Below the pieces are notes generated by a model. The model was not told the DNA's origin and did not search any database. It saw nothing but the letters and a program-made list of their open reading frames with translations. A program made the translations under genes and the position numbers. From Vanrija pseudolonga (Eukaryota > Basidiomycota > Tremellomycetes > Trichosporonales > Trichosporonaceae): a stretch of DNA of 64,000 bases. Positions 53,557 through 64,000 of this stretch are shown piece by piece. The first letter of the stretch is position 1. Every line of letters starts with the position of its first letter. The stretch lies in the NCBI RefSeq assembly GCF_020906515.1, contig NC_085849.1, positions 372,001 through 436,000 on the forward strand. Direction: 5' to 3'.

Positions 53557-55234
53557 ATGTCCATCCCGCCAGCTACGCGCCGCACCACGAGCTTGACGGG
53601 CTCGTCGCGTCTCTCGCTGAGCGTGGGCACCAAGCCCGCCGCGCCGGTGCCCAGCGCTGCGGCCGGCCGCCACCTGCTGCGCCAGGAGTGAGTGGAGATG
53701 ATGCGAAGAGCGAGGCGCCAAGCTGACACCCCCAGATGGTCCATTAGCTACGTCCACCGTCCACCTGGGACCAAGGTCGACTACGAGAAGGAGATCCACA
53801 AGGTCGCGACGTTTGGCTCGGTGAGTGATGAGTGGGCGGGGCGTGGTCTGGGTGTGGGGAGATCTGTTGGTCCTGCTGTCTGTGGAGGAGGTGCGCCTCT
53901 GGGGCTGCGCGACGCAGGGCGTGTGTGTCGTGTGGCCGAGACAATGGGTCGCGCCGGTCGTGTGCCCTGTTGTTGGCACGCTGGTGGGCGTCCTTTGTTG
54001 GCACGCCGACGAGCACTGTTCCGCTTACAGTATCTACGGAATGTCCCGCGGAGCGTATAGGGCTCAAAGGACGTGGGGAGTGTCCTCACCGCATACCGCG
54101 GTGACAGACCGGCCCCGCGCCCTACGAGGTGTCGACAATGGCAGAACACAATGGCACACGGCGGCGTGTTGATCGCAAACGTGCACAGAAGTGATGAGCC
54201 GGATCACCGTCGCCCCAGCCCCACCCACCCCCACACTTGACGCCCCGCTGATCACCCCCACCCCAGATCGAGTCCTTTCTCCACCTCTACGCGCACATCA
54301 CGTCACCCGCAGACCTGGCGCCCGTGACCGACATTTTGTGTTTTTTGAGCCGGATCCAGCGGCCCGGTATCTGGGAGGAGATGGTCAAGTAAGTGTCTAT
54401 CGGGTTTATCGCCGCGCGCGCGAGCCGGCTTGCCTGGCCACTGTCGAGATGACAGGATGCCTGGGCGGGCGGGGGCGCGGGCACCGGGCCGGTCACCGCG
54501 TCGCTGCGTCAATCGAGGGATATCGCTTACACGTTTTGCAGCGGCGGCAAGTTTACCATTCGGCTGCTGCACCCGATCACGCCCGTGCTGTACGAGGCGC
54601 TGCTGTTTGCTCTGATTGGCGACCAGTTTGACCAGGCCGACACGGTCGTCGGGTGTGTCCTGAGCGTGCGCCAGACCGAGTCCATCTTGAGTGTGTGGGT
54701 CGAGGAGGAGGGTGAGGGTGTGCGCTCAGGCGCATTGAAGTGAGTGGAGGCAAGCTGCTGCAGGTCGCGCTGTTTCTGACACACGCTCGCAGAGAGAAGA
54801 TTCTTTCTGTTCTCGGCCTCCCCCCAACCACCATGTGCGAGTACCGTGCCAACAAGGCATTGCTGGACGCTGCGTCGTCGCTCAAGGACAAGCTGGCCGA
54901 GGGTGGCCAGCAGTCGCAGCAGCCATTTGAGGGCGGTGCGTCGCAGCACCACGGCGGCGGCGGCGCTGGTGGCAGCGGATTTGGAGGGCACGGCCACGGC
55001 GGGCACGCTGGACATGGCGCGCACGGTGGACAGGGCTACCACGGCCACCAGCAGTATGGCAACCGCAGCCACCACGAGCCCCGCGAGCCCCGCGAACGTG
55101 GGGAACGTGGAGAGCGCGGCGAGCGTGGGGAGCGAGGCGAGCGCAGCACTGGCCACTACCGTGAGCCCCGGCCGCCCCGGGAGGACGGCGAGCGACGGAA
55201 CGGCTGGGGCAGCGGATTTCGTAGGGAGCAATAG
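53557..55234 (+). CDS. eIF4E-family cap-binding protein, 4EHP-like, with RGE-repeat tail
   Basis: Exons 53557-53687, 53736-53820, 54267-54388, 54542-54739 and 54793-55234, 325 residues. Introns are 48, 446, 153 and 53 nt. The core reads WSISYVHRPPG, YEKEIHKVATFGS|IESFLHLYAHI, PADLAPVTDILCFL, RPGIWEEMVN|GGKFTIRLL and QADTVVGCVLSVRQTESILS. The SIESFLHLYAHI and GIWEE...GGKF blocks are those of class II eIF4E (4EHP), which binds cap without supporting initiation and often represses mRNAs. The C-terminal 110 residues are disordered: Gly/His repeats (GGHGHGGHAGHGAHGG), then ERGERGERGERGERGER and an Arg/Glu end. This tail is well beyond the typical family length and suggests RNA binding or condensate formation (inference). 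Confidence 0.85.
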
Positions 55235-56133
55235 ATGATGCATCGTGCCGGTGCTCCGGAGTGAGTGCAGGGATGTGAGTGACAAGCGAGAGTCGAGGGG
55301 CGCGGTGCCCATGCGTCCACCACGGCCACCACCGAGTAATCGGAAAGGCGGCTCGGCTTGCCCGGCTCGGGCGGGGTGTGTGCCGGGGGAGTTTGAGGAG
55401 GGGAGGAGTCAGAGTGGGCCATGATGAATGGAGGACGTGATTTCTTTATTGTGTGCGGCTCGCGGCCCGGCGGCGCGGCGGGCAGGTGGCACGGGTGCAA
55501 GCGACACGGGGTGCGACGGGTCAGTCGGCCGTGGGCCGTGGAGCGAGGGCAATGTTGCTCTTTGGATGCAGAGATGTGACTGTGCTGCTGCCAAGGCCAC
55601 ATGCATTTTACTGCGCACCCGATCTAGCCGCACCAAGCAAGGGTTGCGGCCTGGCGGCGCGGCGGCCCGGAAACGGCGGGGGCGGCGAGGGGGGCGTGGT
55701 CGCTCGGGTCTCGTGCCGGGTACAATACCGATGCTGCTGCATCATCGTGTGGTGCGTCGTGCGTTGCCGTGGTCGTGCCGAGGAGCCCGAGGGGGTCCCA
55801 GGTGCCAGGTGGGGGAGGGGCAGGAGGGGCTCTGGCCTGTGCATGTGACCCCCGCGGCGCCACCACCACCTGCTGACCGGGCCGCCCGCGTGCATGCGCG
55901 CAAGACACCACCCCACCCACTGCGCGCGCCCACCGGCCCACTCTATTGTCCACCTCGTCTGGTGTCTGTCGGCCACTAACCAGCGCAAGGTTTCGCCCAT
56001 GCGACGGGCCGTCCGGGCCGTAGTCGTAGTGGCATGCCGCCTGCCTCGTCGCTAGGACTGCCCCGACTATAAGACGTCGACTTGCACGACGGCGTCACAT
56101 TCCACACCACCACCTCGCTCCCTCGCAACCACC
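55235..56133. other. Intergenic, upstream of the sugar transporter
   Basis: About 900 nt. No gene supported. Holds the TATA box at 56068. Confidence 0.5.
56068..56073 (+). promoter_or_regulatory. TATA box of the sugar transporter
   Basis: TATAAG 66 nt upstream of the ATG at 56134. Confidence 0.5.
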
Positions 56134-58317
56134 ATGGCCCCGGCTTACCAGTGCGTATACTTGCTTGCATACATGGGCTGGCCGACAGCAATGCTAACGC
56201 CGAGCAGAGACGAAACGGTGCGCGACCAGGCGCTCGACTCGAGCCTGGCCTTTGCGCCCAAGAGCGCGTCCCACCGCCGTGCTGTGAGTGGCCGTGCAGC
56301 CGTGCACACCGTGGGAGGCAAGGAAGGACCGCTCTGACCACGTTCGTTCACACAGTACTACATGGCCATCATCTCCTTTGCGGGTATCTTTCTCTTTGGA
56401 TACGACACTGGACTGGGAGGAGGTGTGATGTGAGTGGCGTCGGGGAGGCGGAGCGGTGGAGGGGTGGGTGGGGGCATACTTCTTCCTCGCGCAGCGAGGA
56501 CAGGGGTGGGTGGGTGGTCCATTTCTCGCGCGCAGCGCGTAGGGGTGGGTGGGCGGGCAAAGCATCACTTGCGTAGCTCGTAGGGGTGGGTGGGCGGGCA
56601 AAGCATCACTCGCGTAGCAGGGAGGGTGGGTGGGAGACCTTCCTCGCGAGCAACGCTCGAGGGCGGGTGGGTGGGCGAGATGACTAGCAAGCACATTGCT
56701 CGAGGGTGGCGGCGACGACGATAAGTGGCACCCAGCACCCGCACCCGCACCCGCACACGTGCGCTGACACCACCCCCAGCGCCCTCACGACCTTTTCTCA
56801 CGAGTTCGGCCTGGCGACAGCAAGCAAGACGCACCTCGCCACGCTGCAGGGCAACATTGTGTCCATCCTCCTCGGCGGCGCCTTCTTCGGTGCGATTGCC
56901 GGCGCGCCCGTCGCCGACAGGTGGGGACGCGTCAACACGCTCTGGCTCGGCTGTATCGTGTTCACGATTGGCGGCGTGATCCAGACGGCGTGCTTCGGGT
57001 CCTTGAACCAGTTCTACATCGGCCGCCTCGTCGCGGGCTTTGGCGTCGGTTTCATGTCCATGGCGTGTCCTACATACGCTGGCGAGATCGCGCCGAAGGA
57101 AATCCGAGGCCGCATCACGGGCATGTTCCAGATCGTCGTCACGATCGGCGTCGCCTTCTCGTACTGGATCAACTATGGCGTGTCGTTCATGAAGCTCTCG
57201 GACGGGCCGAAGCAGTGGCGTATTCCTATCGGTTTCCGTGAGTCGCACCCCGGGACCGGAGTATAGCGGCGGCTGATGTGCCCAGAACTTGTTCCCGTCG
57301 GAATCATGATGATGATGCTCCCCTTCCTGCGCGAGTCCCCCCGCTGGCTCGCAACCAAGCACCAGTCGGACAAGGCGCTCAAGAACCTCGCGTGGATCCG
57401 TAACCGGCCCGAGGACGACGTGGCCGTGCAGCTCGAGTTTGCCGAGATCCAGGCGGCCGTCAAGGAGGAGGAGGAGACCAACAAGGGCGCAAGCTGGCGC
57501 GAGGTCTTCCAGAAGGGTAACCGCGTGCGCTTCCTCATGGCCTTTGTGATCTTCACGCTGCAGCAGTGGAGCGGACAGAGTGAGTCGCGGGTACAGAGCC
57601 TCTTGCGTGTTCGCTGACACTTCAGACTCGATCGGATACTACGCCCCCATCATCTTCAAGGACATTGGCCTCGTCGGCCCCAGCACTGGCCTGCTCGCGT
57701 CCGGAGTCTACGGCCTCGTCAAAATCGTCGCCACAACCATCTTCATCATGTTCGGCGTCGACCGCTTCGGGCGCAAGTGGCCGCTTATCATCGGCGCGGG
57801 CCTCATGTCCATGTTCCTGTGGATCATCGGCGCGATCTACCACACCCACCCGCCCGTCTCGAACGCTGGCACGACGTCCGGCGCGTCCATCGGCATGGCG
57901 GTCATGATCTACCTGTTCGTCATCCCGTACTGCTTCTCGGTCGGCCCGCTGCCGTGGGTCATCTGCTCCGAGATCTTCAGCAACCGCACGCGCCACTACG
58001 GCCTCATGACGGCGGCTGCGACGCAGTGGCTCTGGAACTTTGTCGTGTCCAAGTGCACGCCGCTCATGGTCATCGCGCTGCCCAACGGCGGCATGTTCTT
58101 CTTCTTCGCGTGCATCAACATCGTGTCGGTCGTCATCGCGACGCTCTTCCTCCCCGAGACGCGCGGCCTCTCCCTCGAGGCCATGGACATCATCTTTGGC
58201 GCCACGACCGCCGAGGAGCGCGAGCGATACCTCCAGGCCCAGGCGCAGGAGATGCACATTGAAAAGGGGGGCGAGAGCGTCCATGTTGAGAAGGTGCGGA
58301 CCAAGGAGACGGTGTAG
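56134..58317 (+). CDS. MFS sugar transporter (hexose-type sugar porter)
   Basis: Six exons: 56134-56150, 56208-56283, 56356-56429, 56780-57237, 57286-57579 and 57626-58317, 536 residues. Introns are 57, 72, 350, 48 and 46 nt. MAIISFAGIFLFGYDTGLGG starts helix 1 with the sugar-porter FGYDTG motif. ADRWGRVNTL and DRFGRKWPL are the loop 2-3 and 8-9 motifs. FLRESPRWL follows helix 6, WSGQ|NSIGYYAPII is the QQxxGxNxxxYY-like helix 7, and FLPETRGLSLEAMD closes helix 12. It is expected to import hexoses at the plasma membrane by proton symport or facilitation. Exon 1 codes five residues. Intron 3 holds a G-rich minisatellite. The C-terminal tail is Glu/Lys-rich. Confidence 0.92.
56461..56703 (+). 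repeat. G-quadruplex minisatellite inside intron 3 of the sugar transporter
   Basis: Six tandem units of 37-43 nt, starting at about 56461, 56503, 56542, 56583, 56624 and 56661. Each has a G-rich head (GGGGTGGGTGGG or close) and a tail that tends to form an inverted repeat, e.g. CCTCGCGCAGCGAGG in unit 1. Units at 56542 and 56583 are nearly identical. Units 3, 4 and 6 contain four G3 runs with one-base loops (GGGGTGGGTGGGCGGG or similar) on the sense strand, a textbook G4 motif. The array accounts for the unusual intron length. Confidence 0.88.
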
Positions 58318-59001
58318 GCGGGTGTGTGGCAGAATGGCAGGGTGGCTTGTATCGCATGGAGTAAAGTAGGACGTGATGTGACTTGTTTGGGATGATTTGA
58401 GGGCCTGGTTACTGCTGCGTGCGCGTCAAGGTATCGTGCGTTGGTGTAGAGGTTGAATGGTATACAGAGGAAGAGGACGCGGTCAGGACATCGCTCCGCC
58501 ACACTGGAGACGCCACTTTCGTGTCCTCTGCCCAATCCATTCACTCACGACAACCTTCAACTACCTGCACGCAGCTGCTGCGATGCTGCTTCAAGGAATG
58601 CAAGTATGTCCTGTGCCCTCCCTCCAACCGAACGCCAAGACATCGCCAAGTTCCCAACGACACTGATCCTGGACTCGGTTCCACTCGCCGTTGATCCTGG
58701 ACTCTGCGCCACTGGCCGACGGCCTCGTGTAGGATACTCCAGCCATTGGCCTCGTTTCACCCACCACCCTATCACCCTCTGTAACACATCCTCAAGTGGC
58801 AAGAAATGCATCTAGCATGTGCTGTCACGGACAGCACTTTTTTTGCCCAGCCGGCTAGAAACAGGGAGAAGAGGGGAGGGAAGGGGGAGGTGAGGCACGA
58901 TTCGGAGGCGAGGCGAGACGAGGTATAGACAGAGCAGCTAGCGCCATTATACCAGATACGAAGGCACGTGAAGCGAGGAGGCGGAGAAGCCGAGTTACCA
59001 C
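58318..59001. other. Convergent spacer, sugar transporter / DUF1996-WSC gene
   Basis: About 680 nt without a supportable gene. Includes CTGGACTC-type short direct repeats near 58670-58700. Confidence 0.5.
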
Positions 59002-60932
59002 TTACTGCTCAAGGGCGTCGCGGAGGGTGGTGCGGCGCGCCGAGAGGTCGCGCTTGCTGGCCGTGGCGCCAAACGACCAGGTCGTGAGGCGGCGGGAGCC
59101 ACCGCACGTGTGGAGGTTGTCGCCCGAGCAGGGCATGTTGCAGTCGGTCGCGGGGGCGGGGACGGCGCCGGCGCTGTACGAGTTGCCGCAGTAGCACTCA
59201 CGCGACCACTCGACGCCGGCGAGCTTGAAGCCCTTGGCCTGGCACGTGTCGAGGCAGCCCTGCCACGTCATGTTGTTGGCGGCGAACGAGTAGCCGGTGA
59301 GCGCGCGGCCGTTGGTCGCCTCGGTGTAGCAGCCGGTCTGGGTCCAGCCCGCGGGCGTGGGGTTGGTGGGCGTCTTGGCGGGGTTGTAGAACAGGTCGAG
59401 GGTGCTGCGGCCACCGCAGTTCTCGTTGACGTTGTTGGCGCACTGGATCGAGCACTGCGAGTCGTCGATGGTGGTGTTCGAGGCGCCGTTACGCAGCTGC
59501 GTGTCGCAGTAACACTCGCGGCCAAACTCGACACCGGCGTAGGGGAAGCCGCGGTCAGCACACCACGAGACACAGGCGCCGCGGGTCATGTTGTTGTTGG
59601 AGAACGAGGCGCCGGTGAGAGCTCTGCCCGAGGTGCCCTCGGCGATACAGCCGGTGCGCGAGTAGCCGGTGGGGATGGTCGAGGTGGGCGAGACGTAGGT
59701 GTCGACGTCGACAAAGCCGGGCCACGAAGGCTTGGGGCCAGTGCCGACCCAGAGAGGGTTGTTACCGGGGAGACGGGCAATCTTGTGGCCGACACCATTG
59801 TCCTCGTTGACGAGTTCGTTCTCGGGGCGGCAGGCCGACGCGGCAGCGTTGTTGATGTAGGGCACGAAGGGAGGGCAGTTCTGGAGCTCGCCGCCGACAC
59901 CGTTGTTGTCGTTGCATCCGTCGATGGCCTGCTGGAGGACGTTGACGCCATTGGGCTCCTCCCAGCCGGCGATGAAGTCACCGTGCATGCCGTAGCCGGT
60001 CGCGTCACCGTTAGCGAAGACCCTGCGTGTGTGTCAGAACGCCACTGTTTAACACTCAAACACGCCGCCACCGCCACCCCCAGCGCCACTCGCCACGACC
60101 AACTCTACTCACCAGGTAGGCGTGCCCGCAGGGTTGAAGGGGTAGTTTCCGGTGTTGTAGATGAACTCGTAGAAGACCTGGACGAGGTGGACGGGGTGCG
60201 AGGGCGGGCAGGTACCGCCGCCGTTGACGCCTCCGCTGGGCCAGGCCATGTGCGAGCGGTGGTCCGGCGAGTCGAGGTTGACGCCGTCCCAGCAGTTGGG
60301 GAAGTTGACCTGGGCGCGCAGGCCGTCGGGGCAGTTGTGCTCGAAGAAGCTGTTGCGCTGCGCCCAGGCGGGGTCGTTCTGGTGGGCGCCGCTGTAGTCG
60401 AGGCACACGAACGAGACCGACTGGTCGTCAAAGCTCGACGCGTTGAACGTGCGGCGGAACGGGTTGCCCTGGAGGATGCGCAGGCCCTTGGGGGGCGCCT
60501 TGACTGTCGTCTCGCCTGGGCCCGGGCGCGGGAGGTAGTACGTGTTGACAAAGGCCACGGGGATGCCGGTGTAGCTCTGGTCCGAAGGGTCGTAGTAGTA
60601 GAGCTGGGGCGTCCAGTAGTTGCTCTTGTCGATCGTGACGGGAGCAGTCGTGCACTTGGACGCAATCATAGACTCGTACGTCGTCGTACGGTTGAAGGCG
60701 GACCCGCCGACGATCGAGTGCATGTGGCCGCCGACCGTGCCGGGGGTGACGATGCTGGGGGGGATGTCAGTGGCCACACTGCGGATCGCGCCGGCATGCC
60801 GACGCCCACTCCCCGAAGCCCAACTCACGGGTCCAGACGCGTCGTCTCCAGGACGGGGTGCGAGAGGATAAAGTAGGCGTTGGCCGGCACGGCCAGCAGG
60901 GTGACGAGCGAGGCAAGCACAGCGCCGAGCAT
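59002..60932 (-). CDS. Secreted DUF1996 protein with two WSC domains
   Basis: Exons 60932-60829, 60754-60113 and 60022-59002 (introns 74 and 90 nt), 588 residues. A signal peptide (MLGAVLASLVTLLAVPANAY) is followed by DUF1996: FILSHPVLETTRLDP|IVTPGTVGGHMHSIVGGSAF, WTPQLYYYD, SFVCLDYSG, NFPNCWDGVNLDSPDHRSHM and the VFANGDATGYGMHGDFIAGW block with conserved His. Two WSC domains lie near 368-455 and 472-560, each with GYSRTGC/GWTQTGC starts, GRALTG, FGRECYC/WSRECYC and CGG ends. WSC modules bind polysaccharide in cell-wall proteins. DUF1996 function is unknown. The C-terminal tail is basic. A TATA-like ATAAAAG lies about 85 nt upstream. Confidence 0.88.
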
Positions 60933-61013
60933 CGTGAATGAGTGTGGGGTGAAGGAGTGTCGGAGGAGGCTGGGATGGGGATGGAGAACAAGGCGAGTGG
61001 GTGCAAGAGTGTG

Positions 61014-61020
61014 CTTTTAT
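61014..61020 (-). promoter_or_regulatory. TATA-like element of the DUF1996-WSC gene
   Basis: ATAAAAG on the minus strand about 85 nt upstream of the ATG at 60932. Confidence 0.4.
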
Positions 61021-61899
61021 GCCTCGTTGTCCTCTCGCGCCGGCCGGAAAGGCCGCACGCTGTACGCACACAACAGCACAAACACACATCGACGGATGGG
61101 TGGAGCGTGTTGCCTTTCCTTGCCTTACCCCGTGGCGTGGCGCCTCGCTCTCGCCGTCATCGCGCCACAGGGCACACAGCGAGGTCGGGACCGATAACAC
61201 CTCGCACCTGCGCGCCAGCATGCATCAGCACGAACCAGAGATAGATGTGTAGCGAGCTTGGCCAAGCAGCCCTCCCTCGCCGCATCGGTTGTCCGCAGGG
61301 ATTGAATAACGCCACAGTGGCGCCGGCGCGCCGCGTCGTCACTTGCCCTATCCAGTTTCTTGAGCAGCAACACGATCACCGATCCGTGCTGCCAGGGGAG
61401 TTTCAACAGCACACTAGGCGTGCCCGTCGGTGTCTCGAGCCGCTGCTGCAGCCTCCTCGCGTCCTCGATTCCTCGGGTGCGTGTGTGAAGTGTGGGTGTG
61501 TGCCCCTCGCGTCGCGTCGGTCGCGTCGTGGCGCGTCGCAGCGCGGGAATCCCGAGTCGCACCACTGCTGCAGTCAGTCAGCATTCAGCACCCCAACAGC
61601 CATCCATCGCCGCAGGCAAACTGTAATCAGCGCCCATTCAGTCATTCAGCGGGTCAGTGAATCAGCCCCCTCCTCGCCGGCACTTTCCTCATGCAGCAGC
61701 AGCTGTGTAAGCACTCGTCGTCAACAGACAAACGCCCCCATAAACATTCGGGACCGGTCGCCGCGCCGAGCGCGGTACGCAACGCGCGCGGCCTCGCCGA
61801 GTGGGAAGGTCGGCGCTGTGTGCCTCGGATCCAGACGTCAGGCGCAGCAGTCGAAGTTGGCGGCGTTCGAAACGTGCCTTAACCTTGTGTGTGTGTGTG

Positions 61900-61973
61900 T
61901 CGGTGGCGGCGTCAGGTCGGCGTCAGGTCAGGCAAGGTTCAGGTCGGCGTCGGTCGGCGGCGGCGTCGGCCTC
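61900..61973. repeat. Degenerate GTCGG/GTCAGG/GGCGGC tandem repeat
   Basis: Short G/C-rich units (CGTCAGGTCGG, CAGGTCAGG, CGTCGGTCGGCGG) repeat for about 70 nt right after a (GT)n run, in the intergenic region 3' of the AhpC/TSA gene. Confidence 0.6.
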
Positions 61974-62199
61974 TAGACTTGAGGTTCGGCGGCCTGGTCC
62001 GGACCTATCAGGCGTCGTACCGCGCGGTCCACCTCGGTGACCTCGGGTCGGTCGTCGTCACAAGCAGCACCTGCATACATACTCTGTACACCTAATCGCG
62101 ATGCCCAATGCACTAGTAGAACAATTGAATAGCTTTGTTGAAGGTTTTGGTTTTCTGGATAATGGTCGTCGTGAGTAGGTCGTGAACAAGTGTCGTCAA

Positions 62200-64000
62200 T
62201 CACAGCGCGAGGCCGACCTGCGACGCCCGCGCGGCTGGCGCGGCTGGCTGGGGTGGGGGGGAGCGGGGAGCGCCCGCGCCCATGCGCGCCTGCTTGGCCG
62301 CGAGGGCCTGCTCGTGGGCCATTGCCTCCTCGAAGCGGCGGTTGAGCTCGTGCTCGTTCTCCTCGGTCTCGGTCTCGGCGTCTGACTCGTCGTCGTCGTC
62401 GAGGTCGGGCATCGCGCAGCTCGTGCGACTGTCCTCGTCGCGCTCGGCCTCGATTCTGAGGGGCTTGGTTAGAGACTGCGGCAAGCACGGACACCGGCCA
62501 CTTCTACTCACTGCTCGAGCGCGCGATCGAGCGTGCTCGCCCCCATGCTGGCGGTCGTGGACGCCATGCTCGGAATACGCGCAGGCATGATCGCCGCCTT
62601 GGCCGCTGCTTCAAACGCCTGATCGGGGATCCCGGCATGCCGAAGGACGTCGATAAACTCCATGTGGTCTGGGCGTGGCGTCAGCAGGGGGTAGGGGTCG
62701 TGGGGACGAGTCGGATTGCACAACATCTGACTCACTCGCAGGCGTGCTCATCCGGTGCGTAAACTCGGCCTTGTATCCCGGTACAAGCACAAACTCGCCG
62801 CCGAGCTGCACAAAGTCGCCTGGGACATGGCGCATGTGCTTGAAGCCGCGCTTGAGGCCGGTCGTGGCCTGGGTCCACACGGTCTGGTTGTATGCGCCAC
62901 GCGTCTTGGGTGCGTTGTCCTTGCGTTTGGGCATTTTGAGGCTGCAACAGTCAGCACCCACTCACCATCCCTCCTTGTGTCGTACTCACCCCATCAGCTT
63001 GTAGATCTTTCTCGACCGGTCAGTGTACATCTCGTACTGGCAGTTGAACAGGGCCTTGTACGCCTTGATCGCCTTCCAGCTGCCACACCCGATCAAGACG
63101 ACGCGGATGTTGTGCTGGCGCACAATCTCGGGGTCGACGTTTGCGAGCGAGAACTCCATGTAGTTCTGGCACGCACCGCACCAGAAGTGGCGGACGAAGA
63201 CCATGACCGTCTTCTGCGCGCCGCCGTCGTACGAAGGGAACAGGTCGCCAAAGGCGACCTTTTTGCCCTCGTCGTCCGTCACGGTGCGCTGCGACGCCTC
63301 CCACAGGGTACGTGCCGACGGTGCGCGGAACACGCTGAACGGCAGCGACTTGGACTTGCCCGACTGCTTTGGCTCGACGCTGTCGTCGGACGGGTACTCG
63401 TCCTCAAACGCCTCGTAGTCCAGCCCGTGGGTCGTCGTCGGCGCGCGGCGCCCCGCGCTGCGCGAGCTCACCGACCCCTTCATCTTGGCGCCCTTGCTGC
63501 TTGTCGGCGTCAGGTTGTTGTTGGCGAGGGACACCTTGCGCGCGGGCAGCGACCCAGGGTGCAGGGTGCCTGCTGCTCCGACTGCAGAGTCCTCCAGCGA
63601 CCGCGGTTTGGGTACGCCGGCGCCGACAGCACGCACGTGTTCGCCCACCGGCTCCGAGCGCACCGTCGCAGGCGATGCGAGCGGGCGCGGCACAGGCATC
63701 TCGACGCGCGCGACCGGCGCTTGGAGGTGGTCCTCAGCGGAAGCGTACTCTTCGTCGTCGTCGTCATCTCGCTCCTCGTCGCTTGTGGACGGCTCCGTCT
63801 CGACCCGGCTCACGCGGTACGCGCGGCGAACGGTACTGGGCTCCTCGTCGACCGTGCCCGAGTGGAACGTCGCGCCGGTCGGCGTGCGGATCTCGCTGTC
63901 GAGTGCGGACACGGTCGACCCAGGTGCCGGGACGGCGGGCGCAGGCTTCTCCGACACCTCGGAGAAGTACTCCGAGTCGGTGTGCTCCCCGTCCAGCGAG
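62200..64000 (-). CDS. AhpC/TSA-like (PRXL2-type) thioredoxin-fold protein, 5' end beyond window
   Basis: Exons: window edge to 62990, then 62941-62736, 62668-62512 and 62455-62200 (introns 48, 67 and 56 nt). The N-terminus is missing. A disordered Ser/Pro/acidic region of at least 230 residues precedes FSVFRAPSARTLWEASQRTV and a thioredoxin-like module. This has KTVMVFVRHFWCGACQNY (CxxC active site), FSLANVDPEIVRQHNIRVVL, IGCGSWKAIKAYKALFNCQY and MYTDRSRKIYKLMG. That set is the AhpC/TSA antioxidant family of the PRXL2/AAED1 type common in fungi. GLKRGFKHMRHVPGDFVQLG and GEFVLV extend the fold. The C-terminus is acidic (PDLDDDDESDAETETEENEH) and Pro/Ala-rich. A redox role is inferred from the CxxC only. 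Confidence 0.82.

Larger units (their letters stand above)
60933..62199. other. Intergenic 1.27 kb
   Basis: No gene supported. Holds the TATA-like element above, a short TG repeat near 61886-61900 and GTCGG/GTCAGG repeats after it. Confidence 0.5.

Noticed and set aside
56461-56703. CRISPR-like spacing of repeats
   Set aside because: Units abut directly with no unique spacers and lie in a eukaryotic intron; it is a minisatellite.
59110-60876. 588-codon plus-strand open frame opposite DUF1996-WSC
   Set aside because: Val/Ala/Gly/Arg-biased shadow; it also runs across the introns of the real gene.

Overview
This is 64 kb of a GC-rich, gene-dense fungal nuclear genome. Nearly every gene is interrupted by very short introns (mostly 34-60 nt) with GTGAGT/GTAAGT donors and a CTGAC-like branch site close to the AG. 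The gene set is fungal: PEX14, a Pex24/dysferlin-type peroxin, ATG16, DUF1996-WSC, a YAT-type amino-acid permease, AOS1, a PrpD-like enzyme and a Mug135-like pair. I infer a basidiomycete yeast of the Tremellomycetes, probably Trichosporonales. The rank below class rests on gene style, not on a search. I see no tRNA, rRNA, CRISPR array or clear transposon.

Layout. 1-2451: the 3' end of an unknown gene and an intronless MmgE/PrpD enzyme. 2777-13648 reads as an accessory island with a less GC-skewed look: three tandem coiled-coil paralogues on the minus strand, then three plus-strand paralogues of an unrecognised family (7578, 10178, 12912) sharing exon structure and cysteine motifs, with an Asn/Gly-rich gene between the last two. 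14392-28394: GT18 glycosyltransferase, ATG16, Derlin, mitochondrial inner-membrane protease subunit 2, peroxisomal membrane peroxin, a tandem Mug135-like pair, 3-ketodihydrosphingosine reductase and an amino-acid permease. 28395-31238 is a 2.8 kb stretch with no supportable gene.

31239-46782: secreted beta-propeller protein, bZIP factor, frataxin, a large PPR-like mitochondrial protein, SUMO E1 subunit AOS1, Mediator MED31, ribosome-biogenesis WD protein YTM1, PEX14 and an 800-residue Ser-rich protein. 46972-64000: an apparent fusion of an EH-like domain with thiamine pyrophosphokinase, an SGNH hydrolase, a 62-residue Cys-containing protein, an eIF4E-family (4EHP-like) protein, a sugar transporter with a G-quadruplex-rich minisatellite in one intron, a DUF1996-WSC cell-surface protein and a partial AhpC/TSA-like protein.

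Most of the conserved part is housekeeping, arranged as divergent pairs with short shared promoters (ATG16/Derlin, IMP2/peroxin, PPR/AOS1, MED31/YTM1) and tight convergent pairs. The candidates for something undescribed are the 7.5-13.7 kb paralogue family, the coiled-coil trio beside it, the EH-TPK fusion and the intronic G4 minisatellite. Intron coordinates were placed by hand from splice signals and reading-frame continuity.
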